DNA of 31,727 nucleotides from assembly GCA_009921385.1 (NCBI GenBank), contig RFXY01000001.1, forward strand, positions 1 through 31,727. Direction: 5' to 3'. This DNA is from Pseudomonadota bacterium (GTDB taxonomy: Bacteria; Pseudomonadota; Alphaproteobacteria; Rickettsiales; UBA1997). Shown here piece by piece: positions 1 to 7,751 of the stretch. Within the stretch, counting starts at the first letter, position 1. Every line of letters begins with the position of its first letter. Both the position numbers and the translations under genes were made by a program. The notes under the pieces were generated by a model that saw only the letters and a list, made by a program, of their open reading frames with translations, ran no database searches and was not told the origin of the DNA.

Positions 1-1062
1 GAAGATATCAAAAAAGCCTATCGCAAATTGGCAATGCAATATCATCCCGACCGCAACCCGGGCAACAAAGAAGCCGAAAGAAAATTTAAAGAAGCAACCG
101 AGGCTTATGAAATTTTAAAAGATACCGACAAACGAGCCAATTATGATCGCTACGGTCATCAAGAACAAAGCTTTTCTGGCTCTTCTGGTGGCGGAAGAGG
201 TGGCTTTGAAGGTTTTGATTTTAACGATATTTTCAGCAATTTTGGCGATATGTTTTCTGACGGATCTTCTGCAAAGCAGTCAAATCGTGGCTCAGATGTT
301 CGCTACAATCTCACCATTTCATTAGAAGAAGCCTTTTTAGGAGTAGAGCAAAAAATTAATTTTGCCATTGCCAGCACTTGCGATGTTTGCCATGGCAACG
401 GTTCTGCCGAAAACTCTAAGCCTCACACTTGTGGCACTTGCAATGGTGCTGGCAAAATAAGGGCTCAACAAGGGTTTTTTATTGTTGAAAAAACTTGCCA
501 CACTTGCAAAGGGGCGGGCACCATCATTAAAAATCCTTGCAAAAAATGTCATGGTAGTGGCAGAATAAATAAAGAAAAAACTCTTTCAGTAAAAATTCCG
601 GCTGGTGTCGAAGATGGTAATCGCATTCGCTTAAACAACGAAGGTGAAGCAGGTGTTCGAGGCGGTAAAGCTGGAGATTTATATGTTTATATTTCGGTGA
701 GAAAACACAAATATTTTGTACGTAAAGATAACGATCTTTATCTCGAATTGCCTTTACTTTTCACCACCGCCACCTTAGGCGGAAATGTTGAAGTGCCAAC
801 AATTGATGGCAATAAAACCACACTTAACATTCCAGAATACACTCAAAATAACACTCAATTTCGTTTAAAAGCCAAGGGAATGACAATTTTAAACAGCGGT
901 GGCAGAAGAGCCGATATGTTTGTGCACATTAATTTAGTTTCGCCAACCAAGCTCACCGCCGAAGAAAAATTAGCTTTGCAACAATTTGATGCTTTGTTAA
1001 ATAAAAACAACAATCAAAAAGCCGAAAGTATTTTTAAAAAAATGGGAGATTTTTTTAATTAA
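1..1062 (+). CDS. dnaJ: Chaperone protein DnaJ (5' end outside window)
   Basis: DnaJ is the Hsp40 co-chaperone that delivers unfolded clients to DnaK and stimulates its ATPase in the cytoplasm. The frame is open from base 1, so the first J-domain residues lie outside the window. The helix II sequence and the HPD motif (window residues 15-17) are present. A Gly/Phe-rich linker follows (about residues 60-95). Then come four CxxCxGxG zinc-finger repeats ([32 protein letters not shown]) and the C-terminal beta-sandwich substrate domains. The stop is TAA at 1060-1062. A 38-codon ORF starts 6 bp later and overlaps hslU, so the three are probably cotranscribed. Its partner dnaK lies about 18 kb away on the other strand rather than next to it. 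Identification is certain; only the start is missing. Confidence 0.97.
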   Translation, partial: EDIKKAYRKLAMQYHPDRNPGNKEAERKFKEATEAYEILKDTDKRANYDRYGHQEQSFSGSSGGGRGGFEGFDFNDIFSNFGDMFSDGSSAKQSNRGSDVRYNLTISLEEAFLGVEQKINFAIASTCDVCHGNGSAENSKPHTCGTCNGAGKIRAQQGFFIVEKTCHTCKGAGTIIKNPCKKCHGSGRINKEKTLSVKIPAGVEDGNRIRLNNEGEAGVRGGKAGDLYVYISVRKHKYFVRKDNDLYLELPLLFTTATLGGNVEVPTIDGNKTTLNIPEYTQNNTQFRLKAKGMTILNSGGRRADMFVHINLVSPTKLTAEEKLALQQFDALLNKNNNQKAESIFKKMGDFFN

Positions 1063-1068
1063 CAATTT

Positions 1069-1185
1069 ATGATTAAGGTTCTTTTAATTATTATTTTCAC
1101 TTCGTTGGCAATTTTTATGGCAGGTTTATGGCTAAATTTTGCCACTTATAATAACGAAAAACCAAAAAAAATATCAAATGAATAA
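1069..1185 (+). CDS. Small single-span membrane protein, 38 aa, unknown function
   Basis: This ATG ORF starts 6 bp after the dnaJ stop and ends in TAA at 1183-1185. It overlaps the hslU start codon by 8 bp (ATGAATAA), the same overlap seen between lptA and lptB. The product begins [16 protein letters not shown], has one hydrophobic segment (about residues 3-24), and ends in a short polar, lysine-containing tail. That is the shape of a small inner-membrane protein or an uncleaved signal anchor. I do not recognise a family. The tight spacing on both sides argues for real translation coupled to hslU. No Shine-Dalgarno motif is visible, but this is true of most genes here. It could also be a leader ORF that only serves to couple hslU translation. 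Confidence 0.5.
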   Translation: MIKVLLIIIFTSLAIFMAGLWLNFATYNNEKPKKISNE

Positions 1186-2497
1186 CATTAACCTTACTCC
1201 AAAACAAATAGTTGCCGAACTTAATCGCTTTATTGTCGGGCAAGAGCAGGCAAAAAAATCTGTGGCAATCGCCCTGCGAAACAGATTTCGGCGAAAAAAA
1301 ATTGCCCCGCCTCTATGCCACGAAATTTCTCCTAAAAACATTTTGATGATTGGCCCCACAGGTGTCGGCAAAACCGAAATCGCCAGAAGATTGGCAAAAA
1401 TCACTAATGCTCCTTTTTTAAAAATAGAGGCAACCAAATTTACCGAAGTTGGTTATGTTGGTCGAGATGTTGATTCTATTATTCGCGATTTAGTTGAGGT
1501 GGCAATTAAAGATGGCAAAACTCAAGCCAAAAAACAACAACAAGAACTGGCAATCAAAAATGCCAAACAAAAAATACTCAAAATTTTAGTGGGCGACACT
1601 GCTTCGCACGAAACCCAAGAAAAATTTTTGCACCTCATTGAAAACGGTTCTCTTGATAGCAAAGAAATTGAAATCGAAATCGCCGATAATTCTTCTGCCA
1701 ACAACTTTGGCAACAGTTTTGATATTCCAGGCGGGCAAGTTGGTATGATAAATCTTGGCGATATGATTAACAAAGCCATTGGCGGTGAAAAAACCAAAAA
1801 AGTCAAAATGTTGGTGCCAGACGCTCTAAAAGCCCTGATTGAAGATGAGGCAATAAAATTATTAGATAACGAAAAAATCATTGCCCAAGCCATAAAATCG
1901 GTCGAAAACGATGGCATTGTTTTTATCGATGAAATAGACAAAATTTGTGCCAAATCTGGGCGAACTGCCGATGTGTCGCGAGAAGGTGTGCAACGAGATT
2001 TGTTGCCAATTGTCGAAGGCACAACAGTCAACACCAAGCACGGCTCAATTAACACCGACCACATTTTATTTATCGCTTCTGGGGCTTTTCATTTAACCAA
2101 ACCTTCCGATTTGCTTCCTGAATTACAGGGCAGGTTTCCAATTAGGGTGCAAATGCAACCTTTAACAGAAAACGATTTGTTAAGCATTTTAATCGAACCC
2201 GAATCAAGTCTCATCAAGCAATATCAAGCCTTGCTTTTCGTTGAAAAAGTAGAAGTTAATTTTGATGGATCTGGTCTCAAAGAAATCGCCAAAATCGCCT
2301 TTAAAATCAATAACGAAGTCGAAAACATTGGGGCAAGAAGATTACACACTTTGTTAGAAAAAATTTTAGAAGATCTCAGCTTTAATGCCTGCGACCTGCC
2401 CGAAAATTCGCTAATCAACATCGACAAAACCTATGTAGAACAGCATTTAGGAGATTTAATCAACACTAAACACGATTTAACAAAATTTATTTTATAA
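1178..2497 (+). CDS. hslU: ATP-dependent protease ATPase subunit HslU
   Basis: HslU (ClpY) is the AAA+ unfoldase ring that feeds substrates into the HslV peptidase. The 439-aa product is the family's usual length. Visible features are the N-terminal LTPKQIV segment, Walker A GPTGVGKT (residues 59-66), the pore loop GYVGRD (92-97), the intermediate I-domain (about 110-230), Walker [10 protein letters not shown] (246-254), and the GARRLHT sensor-2 motif near the C-terminus. The C-terminal tail ends KFIL, consistent with the segment that docks into HslV. The ATG at 1178 is chosen over an in-frame ATG at 1139 because homology begins there and it overlaps the upstream 38-codon ORF. hslV, often adjacent in proteobacteria, is on neither side in this window; dnaJ and the micro-ORF lie upstream and tRNA-Gln downstream. 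Confidence 0.96.
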   Translation: MNNINLTPKQIVAELNRFIVGQEQAKKSVAIALRNRFRRKKIAPPLCHEISPKNILMIGPTGVGKTEIARRLAKITNAPFLKIEATKFTEVGYVGRDVDSIIRDLVEVAIKDGKTQAKKQQQELAIKNAKQKILKILVGDTASHETQEKFLHLIENGSLDSKEIEIEIADNSSANNFGNSFDIPGGQVGMINLGDMINKAIGGEKTKKVKMLVPDALKALIEDEAIKLLDNEKIIAQAIKSVENDGIVFIDEIDKICAKSGRTADVSREGVQRDLLPIVEGTTVNTKHGSINTDHILFIASGAFHLTKPSDLLPELQGRFPIRVQMQPLTENDLLSILIEPESSLIKQYQALLFVEKVEVNFDGSGLKEIAKIAFKINNEVENIGARRLHTLLEKILEDLSFNACDLPENSLINIDKTYVEQHLGDLINTKHDLTKFIL

Positions 2498-2520
2498 CAA
2501 TAAAAATTATCACAAGGTGC

Positions 2521-2549
2521 TTGACATATTAATTTGAATGATTTAAATT
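2521..2549 (+). promoter_or_regulatory. Promoter of tRNA-Gln
   Basis: A consensus -35 TTGACA (2521-2526) is followed 17 bp later by a -10-like TAAATT (2544-2549). This predicts transcription starting near 2556, about 30 bp before the tRNA. It lies in the short gap after hslU and points at the tRNA. Confidence 0.6.
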
Positions 2550-2574
2550 TATTGTTTCTAAAAAGAATATTCGT

Positions 2575-3822
2575 TTAATGCTTTTTTTGGGGTGTAGCCA
2601 AGCGGTAAGGCAGCGGTTTTTGATACCGCCACCCGTAGGTTCGAATCCTGCCACCCCAACCATCAGCTTTGTTGCAAATTACGGTTAAAATAAAACCAAA
2701 TAAAATAACACATAAATTTCCTAATATTAAAGCCAGTTTTGTTTGATTAAGCAAAGCCACATCTTCTTTAAACAACATATAATTAAGAAATAAGCCGTGA
2801 GTTAGGCTTACACTATTAAAAATGGCTAAACAATAAACCCTGCTCCAACCGATTTGATTGGGCAATTTGGTGATATTTAACTTATAAATAACTAACACAA
2901 ACAATAAAAAACCTAATTGCTTTCCGATAACTATACTAAAAAACACACTGGTAATCATTGACTCCAATAAATAATGTATTTTAAAATTACTAAAATCTAA
3001 ACCGCTGTTAGCAAAAATAAAAACAGGTAAGATGAAAAAATTAACAATAGGGGCGATTTGCTTGCCTATTTTTATTGACACAGCTTTGTGATGATATTTA
3101 AAAGGAATAAATATACCCAAAACCACCCCTGCCAAAACTTGCGGAATATTGCAAAGCCACAGCACAAACCACAAAACAATTGCTGTAAAGATATAAACAT
3201 AAATATTGTAAAAATTACAGTATTTAAAGATAAAAAAACAAGATAAAATTGATGCTAATAAAAATAAATATACATATTCGGCATTATTGTAAAAAGTGCT
3301 AATTAAAATAACAAAAATAGCATTATTAACCGAAGTAATTGTCAAAACGATGGAAATTATTTTGTTATTAAAAAATTTTTTACATAACTTAACAAAACAA
3401 TACAATAAAGCTCCATCGGTAAGGCAAGAAGTTAAAAAACCTTCAATATTGCTGATTTCATTGTGTTTGGCAATATAAAAAACAATGATCGCCCCTAAAA
3501 TACTTCCAGAAGAAGCAAAAACCGAAAAAACAATTCTTTTAGAAAAAGATAATTCTCCGACCAAAAATTCTTTTTTTAATTCAATTGTGATGAGCAAAAA
3601 GAATAAAAGTAAAAAGATATTATTAATAAAATCGATGATAACAAATTTTTGGTTAGCAAAACTAAACACTAACGAACTAAAAAACTTGAAATAATAGCTA
3701 CTTGCAGAAGAATTATTAACCAATAAAGACAAAAAAATAGCAAAAAAAATACAAATGCCAACTGAAATTTCGCTACGAAAAAAATTAATTTTAATACTAG
3801 AGTTTGTTTTGAGATGTTTCAT
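2575..3822 (-). CDS. NhaA-family Na+/H+ antiporter-like protein, degenerate active site
   Basis: NhaA proteins exchange sodium for protons across the inner membrane. This 415-aa, highly hydrophobic product aligns with E. coli NhaA from memory: an MKHL start, IELKKEF (for VGLEVKREL), LAGVVLGIFIPFK, LPVFIFANSGL and IGKQLG (conserved Lys300 region). The key ion-binding pair Asp163-Asp164 is replaced by Asn166-Asn167 (codons AAT AAT at 3322-3327), although the Asp133 equivalent (LTDGALL) remains. The start codon at 3822 abuts an inverted-repeat element; the longer frame to 3846 would start inside it. The GTGGAAATGGT just upstream comes from the repeat and could act as a ribosome site. The last ~25 codons are antisense to tRNA-Gln and are not NhaA-like. 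The gene may be a decaying antiporter or one with an altered role. Confidence 0.8.
   Translation of the reverse strand: MKHLKTNSSIKINFFRSEISVGICIFFAIFLSLLVNNSSASSYYFKFFSSLVFSFANQKFVIIDFINNIFLLLFFLLITIELKKEFLVGELSFSKRIVFSVFASSGSILGAIIVFYIAKHNEISNIEGFLTSCLTDGALLYCFVKLCKKFFNNKIISIVLTITSVNNAIFVILISTFYNNAEYVYLFLLASILSCFFIFKYCNFYNIYVYIFTAIVLWFVLWLCNIPQVLAGVVLGIFIPFKYHHKAVSIKIGKQIAPIVNFFILPVFIFANSGLDFSNFKIHYLLESMITSVFFSIVIGKQLGFLLFVLVIYKLNITKLPNQIGWSRVYCLAIFNSVSLTHGLFLNYMLFKEDVALLNQTKLALILGNLCVILFGFILTVICNKADGWGGRIRTYGWRYQKPLPYRLATPQKKH
2588..2662 (+). tRNA. tRNA-Gln (anticodon TTG)
   Basis: The gene folds as a complete cloverleaf. The acceptor stem is TGGGGTG paired with CACCCCA, the anticodon stem GCGGT/ACCGC encloses the loop TTTTGAT with anticodon TTG, and the T arm carries GGTTCGAATCC. 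The discriminator is A at 2659 and CCA is encoded at 2660-2662. The opposite strand is read by the end of the nhaA-like frame, so the two genes overlap completely and antisense. Confidence 0.96.
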
Positions 3823-4022
3823 ACCATTTCCACTAATTAAAACCACATTCTAACTTCATCTTTTTGGTTAAAAACTTCAAAAATCCTTTGTCTGTATACC
3901 TATACAGACAAAGGATTTTATAACAAAAAATAGTCGCGCTATCGCAACGACAGGTTTTTAACCAAAAAGATGAAGTTAGAATGTGAAAAACCATAGTATT
4001 GTTTTAATTAGTGGAAATGGTA
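3822..4022. repeat. TA-flanked inverted-repeat element, copy 1 (MITE-like)
   Basis: A 197-bp element (3824-4020) is bounded by TA on both sides and by perfect 20-bp terminal inverted repeats, CCATTTCCACTAATTAAAAC. Inside these lies a second pair of 32-bp inverted repeats (3844-3875 and 3954-3985). The centre holds a 19-bp-stem hairpin with a 2-nt spacer (3880-3898/3901-3919). There is no coding capacity. The layout resembles non-autonomous IS630/Tc1-mariner-type miniature elements. It supplies the last five codons and stop of dxs and touches the nhaA-like start codon. A related copy lies at 21816-22006. Confidence 0.85.
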
Positions 4023-5926
4023 TTATATAGTTTTTTTGCTAGGTCTGCAATATAAGATGGGCTTAAACTTGCCTCTTCTTGCATTGCTTCGATGGTATTT
4101 TGCTCAATAAAATGATCGGGCATAAATAAAGAACGAAAAGCTACTTTACCTGCATCAAGTAGGTTATTTTGCAACAATAAATTGGCCACTAAACTACCAA
4201 AACCGCCAATCGCTCCTTCTTCGATAGTGATAACAACTTGATGATTTTGAGCGGTGGCTAAAATTAGATCTTCGTCAAGAGGCTTGGCAAACATAGCATT
4301 AATCACCGTAAAACCAAAACCATACTGAGCAAAAAATATTTCAGAAGCCAGTAAAGCATTTTTTATGATAGTGCCGTAGGCAATGATGGCAATTTTTTGA
4401 CCTTGCAAAACTATTTTTCCTTTACCAACTGGTAAAATTTGCTTATCATCATAATTAAGATTTTCTTCGGTGTTTGCCCTTGGAATTCTGATGGCAGAAG
4501 GCTGATTATTGATAGTGCAAGCAGTGTTAAGCATTTGAATAAATTCTAATCCGTTAGTTGGAGCCATCAAAATCATATTTGGCAAATTAATTAGATAAGC
4601 AATATCAAAAGATCCAGCATGAGTTGGGCCGTCGGCACCGACAAAACCAGCTCTATCAATAATAAATCTAACAGGCAAATTTTGAATAGCAACATCATGA
4701 ATTATCTGATCATAACTTCTTTGCAAAAAGGTAGAATATATGGCACAAAATGGCACAATATTTTCGGTTGCCAAACCTGCAGAAAAAGTTACCGCATGTT
4801 GCTCGGCAATGCCAACATCAAAAAATCTGTCTTTGTGTTCTAAAGCAAAAATGTCAAGCCCTGTGCCACTAGGCATCGCCGCAGTTACTGCCACAATGTT
4901 TTGTTGTTGTTTTGCTAAAAGAGTAAGTTTAGTGCCAAAAACTTGCGAATAAGTAGGTGCAGTAGATTTATTTTTGTGTTGCACTCCTGTGGCATAATCA
5001 AAAGTAGAAACCGCATGCAGTTTGTCGGCTGTGGACATGGTTTGGCTATAGCCCCTGCCTTTTTCTGTGATGCAGTGCAACAAAATTGGTTGCATTGGTT
5101 GAGTTTGTTGAATATTTTGCAAAATTGGCACCAGCAAATCGAGCCGATGCCCATCGACAGGGCCTATGTAATAAAAACCCATCTCTTCAAAAATATTGCC
5201 GCCCATCCACCATTCTTTGATTGATTTTTCAAGTTTTCTTGGATATTTATTTAGTTGATCTGGAAAATGATGAGCAAGTCTTTTCGAAAACTGTCGGATT
5301 TTTAAATAAGATTTTGAAGAAGCTAAGCGAGAAAAATAATTTGCCATCGCCCCTGTTGGCTTGGCAATAGACATTTCGTTATCGTTTAACACAATAATTA
5401 AACGATTATTTTTAAAATATTCTGTGAGATCTCCTGCATTATTCATAGCCTCATAGGCCATACCAGCCGACATTGCCCCATCGCCTATCACCGCAATAAC
5501 ATCGCCTTTTTCTTGCTTGAGATGCTTTGCCACAGCAATGCCAACGGCGGCCGAAATAGAAGTAGAGCTATGACCTGCCCCGAAAGGATCAAACTCGCTT
5601 TCTTTTCGCTTAGTAAAACCAGATAAGCCATTTGGTTTTCTTACGGTTTCCATCAGGTGTTTTCTGCCAGTAATAATTTTATGCGGGTAGGATTGATGGC
5701 CAACATCCCAAATAATTTTGTCTTGCGGAGCATTAAAAACATAGTGCAAAGCACAAGTAATTTCAATCACTCCCAAGCCCGCCCCTAAATGACCGCCAGT
5801 TTTTGCCACAAAACCAATAGTTGCCTGTCTTAGTTCTTCGGCAATTTCTTGCAACTCTGGTAAAGAAAATTTTTTTAAATCAGCGGGAAAATTAATTTGA
5901 TTGAGATATTTAGCAGTAAAAGACAT
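4004..5926 (-). CDS. dxs: 1-deoxy-D-xylulose-5-phosphate synthase
   Basis: DXS condenses pyruvate and glyceraldehyde 3-phosphate with thiamine diphosphate, the first step of the MEP route to isoprenoid precursors. The 640-aa product is the usual length. It shows GGHLGAGLGVIEIT near the N-terminus, the ThDP-binding GDGAMSAGMAYEAMNNAG, the central transketolase domain with DRAGFVGADGPTHAG, and a C-terminal transketolase domain. It begins 3 bp after the lptB stop, so lptA-lptB-dxs is probably one transcript. The last five residues (TISTN) and the TAA stop are encoded inside the adjacent inverted-repeat element, so that insertion replaced the original end of the gene. The substitution affects only the extreme tail and should not harm activity. 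Confidence 0.96.
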   Translation of the reverse strand: MSFTAKYLNQINFPADLKKFSLPELQEIAEELRQATIGFVAKTGGHLGAGLGVIEITCALHYVFNAPQDKIIWDVGHQSYPHKIITGRKHLMETVRKPNGLSGFTKRKESEFDPFGAGHSSTSISAAVGIAVAKHLKQEKGDVIAVIGDGAMSAGMAYEAMNNAGDLTEYFKNNRLIIVLNDNEMSIAKPTGAMANYFSRLASSKSYLKIRQFSKRLAHHFPDQLNKYPRKLEKSIKEWWMGGNIFEEMGFYYIGPVDGHRLDLLVPILQNIQQTQPMQPILLHCITEKGRGYSQTMSTADKLHAVSTFDYATGVQHKNKSTAPTYSQVFGTKLTLLAKQQQNIVAVTAAMPSGTGLDIFALEHKDRFFDVGIAEQHAVTFSAGLATENIVPFCAIYSTFLQRSYDQIIHDVAIQNLPVRFIIDRAGFVGADGPTHAGSFDIAYLINLPNMILMAPTNGLEFIQMLNTACTINNQPSAIRIPRANTEENLNYDDKQILPVGKGKIVLQGQKIAIIAYGTIIKNALLASEIFFAQYGFGFTVINAMFAKPLDEDLILATAQNHQVVITIEEGAIGGFGSLVANLLLQNNLLDAGKVAFRSLFMPDHFIEQNTIEAMQEEASLSPSYIADLAKKLYNTISTN

Positions 5927-5929
5927 ATG

Positions 5930-6661
5930 TTAAATAGAAAAATTGTTGCCTAAATAAACTTTTTTGACAGTTTCGTTGTTAATAATTGTTTGCTTGTCGC
6001 CAGAAGCCAAAATAGAACCCTCATAAACAATATAGGCTCTATCAACCACCAACAAAGTTTCTCGAACATTGTGATCGGTGATTAACACACCAATGCCTCG
6101 ATCTTTCAGGTGCAAAACCATTTTCCTAATATCGGCAACCGCAATAGGATCGACTCCAGCAAAAGGCTCGTCTAACAAAATAAATACAGGATCAGTAGCG
6201 ATTGCCCGAGCAATTTCTACCCTTCTTCTTTCGCCACCAGAAAGCGAAAGAGCATGCGATTTTCTGATGTGTTGAATAGAAAATTCGCTTAATAATTGCT
6301 CGAGTTTTTCTGTTCTTTTTTGAGTGTTTTTTTCAACAATTTCAAGCACCGCCATAATGTTTTGCTCAACATTTAGACCGCGAAAAATAGACATTTCTTG
6401 TGGCAAATAGCTAATGCCTAACTTGGCTCTTTGATGAATCGGCATTTTGGTAATGTTAATATCGTCTAAAAAAACATCGCCATTATTGGGCGAAACTAGC
6501 CCTACCAACATATAAAAACTAGTGGTTTTTCCTGCACCGTTTGGCCCTAAAATTGCCACTATTTCGTTTTGCTTCACATCGAATGAAACATTTTTTATCA
6601 CAGTTTTTTTGCCATAAATTTTGGATAAATTACAAGCAGAAAGAGTTTTGTATTTATTCAT
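5930..6661 (-). CDS. lptB: LPS export ABC transporter ATP-binding protein LptB
   Basis: LptB is the cytoplasmic ATPase that powers LptFG-driven lipopolysaccharide extraction from the inner membrane. The 243-aa product carries Walker [10 protein letters not shown] (39-47), the Q-loop segment [14 protein letters not shown], the signature LSGGERRR, Walker [15 protein letters not shown] and the switch histidine in LITDH. The pattern SYLPQE...SIFRGL is typical of LptB rather than other ABC ATPases. The ATG at 6661 is chosen over one at 6697: it starts at the family's usual N-terminus and overlaps the lptA stop by 8 bp (ATGAATAA). Its neighbour lptA supports the assignment. LptC, LptF and LptG are not in the window. 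Confidence 0.95.
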   Translation of the reverse strand: MNKYKTLSACNLSKIYGKKTVIKNVSFDVKQNEIVAILGPNGAGKTTSFYMLVGLVSPNNGDVFLDDINITKMPIHQRAKLGISYLPQEMSIFRGLNVEQNIMAVLEIVEKNTQKRTEKLEQLLSEFSIQHIRKSHALSLSGGERRRVEIARAIATDPVFILLDEPFAGVDPIAVADIRKMVLHLKDRGIGVLITDHNVRETLLVVDRAYIVYEGSILASGDKQTIINNETVKKVYLGNNFSI

Positions 6662-7238
6662 TTTGTTTTTGATAAGATTCTTGCGGATCGTCGCCAATAA
6701 TTACGGTCACTCTGTTGTCGAGAGATTCGGTTTGTTTTAATGATTTTTTTTTGTTTTTTGGCAATGAATTTTGATTAGAAAATTTACCAATTTTGGTGTT
6801 AAGATCGTAAATAAATTTATTGCCTGCAACAATTGATTTGCCGTCGTTGACCAGCACATTATTTTTGAGAGTAATTAATTTTTTTTTGGGATCATAAATA
6901 CCAAAATCGCTAGTGGCGGTGATGTTTTGATTAAATAATTTCACATTTTTATTGGCAGTAATTAGGTTAATCTCTCTTTTTTTATTGTCGTTTTCTAGAT
7001 AATCAACCACCATTTCGTTGGCAAGCAAAGAACTATCGTCTTGCTCGACCACCACATTTTGCAAAAATTTTACTTGTTGCGATTTTTGTTTGATAGTGAT
7101 AAAATCAGAACGAATAACAATTGGCTTTTGGTTTTTTGCTGTATTTTCTGCCCAACTTTTATTTGAGGCAAACAAAAACAAGATAACAAAAAGATAGCAA
7201 AATAAAATTAGTTTTGTTGTAATGAATGCTGTTTTCAC
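6654..7238 (-). CDS. lptA: LPS transport periplasmic protein LptA (OstA-like)
   Basis: LptA forms the periplasmic bridge that carries lipopolysaccharide to the outer membrane. The 194-aa product has an N-terminal signal peptide (hydrophobic stretch about residues 9-25, likely cleaved after SWA). An OstA/LptA beta-jellyroll repeat follows, with features such as [38 protein letters not shown] and [12 protein letters not shown]. The C-terminal tail is short and lysine-rich. The start codon is GTG at 7238. The gene overlaps lptB by 8 bp and is divergent from the DUF192 gene with only 15 bp between starts, so its promoter must overlap that gene's 5' region. The lptA-lptB pair is conserved in many Gram-negative bacteria. 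Confidence 0.88.
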   Translation of the reverse strand: MKTAFITTKLILFCYLFVILFLFASNKSWAENTAKNQKPIVIRSDFITIKQKSQQVKFLQNVVVEQDDSSLLANEMVVDYLENDNKKREINLITANKNVKLFNQNITATSDFGIYDPKKKLITLKNNVLVNDGKSIVAGNKFIYDLNTKIGKFSNQNSLPKNKKKSLKQTESLDNRVTVIIGDDPQESYQKQNE

Positions 7239-7253
7239 TAAAATTGTTTAATT

Positions 7254-7751
7254 ATGTTAAAAAAAATCATCATCATCTTATTAATGCTAATATCAAATGC
7301 CAAAATAAGCAAGATAAGTTTTGCCCAATCGCCCTCAAAATCAACAGAAATTGTCGAAAATATTTTTGCTAGCAATTTAAACAATTATCAACACACCATA
7401 ACCATCAACAGGAATCAACAAGAAATAGCAAAATTTCAGGTGGCAAAGGCATTAGAAAATCAGCAAAAAGTGTTGGGATTGATGCACATAAAATCTTTAC
7501 CAAAAAATTATGCTATGCTTTTTGTGTGGGAAAGCGAGCAAATTATTAATATGTGGATGAAAAATACTAAAATTCCGCTAGATATGCTTTTTCTTGACGA
7601 AAAATATCAAATTATCAAAATACATTCTATGGCAAAACCTTTTTCACTCGACATTATTTCTTCTCAAAAAAAAGCAGCAGCAGTGCTTGAAATCAATGGC
7701 GGTTTAGCTAAAAAACTCAAAATAAATTTAGGAGATCAACTTATTTTATGA
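7254..7751 (+). CDS. DUF192 family exported protein
   Basis: The 165-aa product has an N-terminal signal peptide (KKIIIILLMLISNA..., probable cleavage near SFAQS) and then a DUF192 domain. Its signature is the MLFVWESEQIINMWMKNT segment followed by IPLDMLFLD, and it ends with AVLEINGGLAKKLKINLGD. The family is a small beta-barrel domain that is common in alphaproteobacteria and has no established function. It overlaps hisD by 4 bp (ATGA), suggesting translational coupling, though no functional tie is known. The start is ATG with no Shine-Dalgarno sequence; the nearest upstream gene is the divergent lptA. Confidence 0.88.
   Translation: MLKKIIIILLMLISNAKISKISFAQSPSKSTEIVENIFASNLNNYQHTITINRNQQEIAKFQVAKALENQQKVLGLMHIKSLPKNYAMLFVWESEQIINMWMKNTKIPLDMLFLDEKYQIIKIHSMAKPFSLDIISSQKKAAAVLEINGGLAKKLKINLGDQLIL

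Noticed and set aside
1522..2064. 180-codon ORF antisense to hslU
   Set aside because: It lies wholly inside hslU in another frame, with serine/phenylalanine-rich content typical of antisense shadows.
3823..3846. N-terminal extension of the nhaA-like gene
   Set aside because: The extra eight residues are encoded by the terminal repeat of the element; homology starts at MKHLK (3822).
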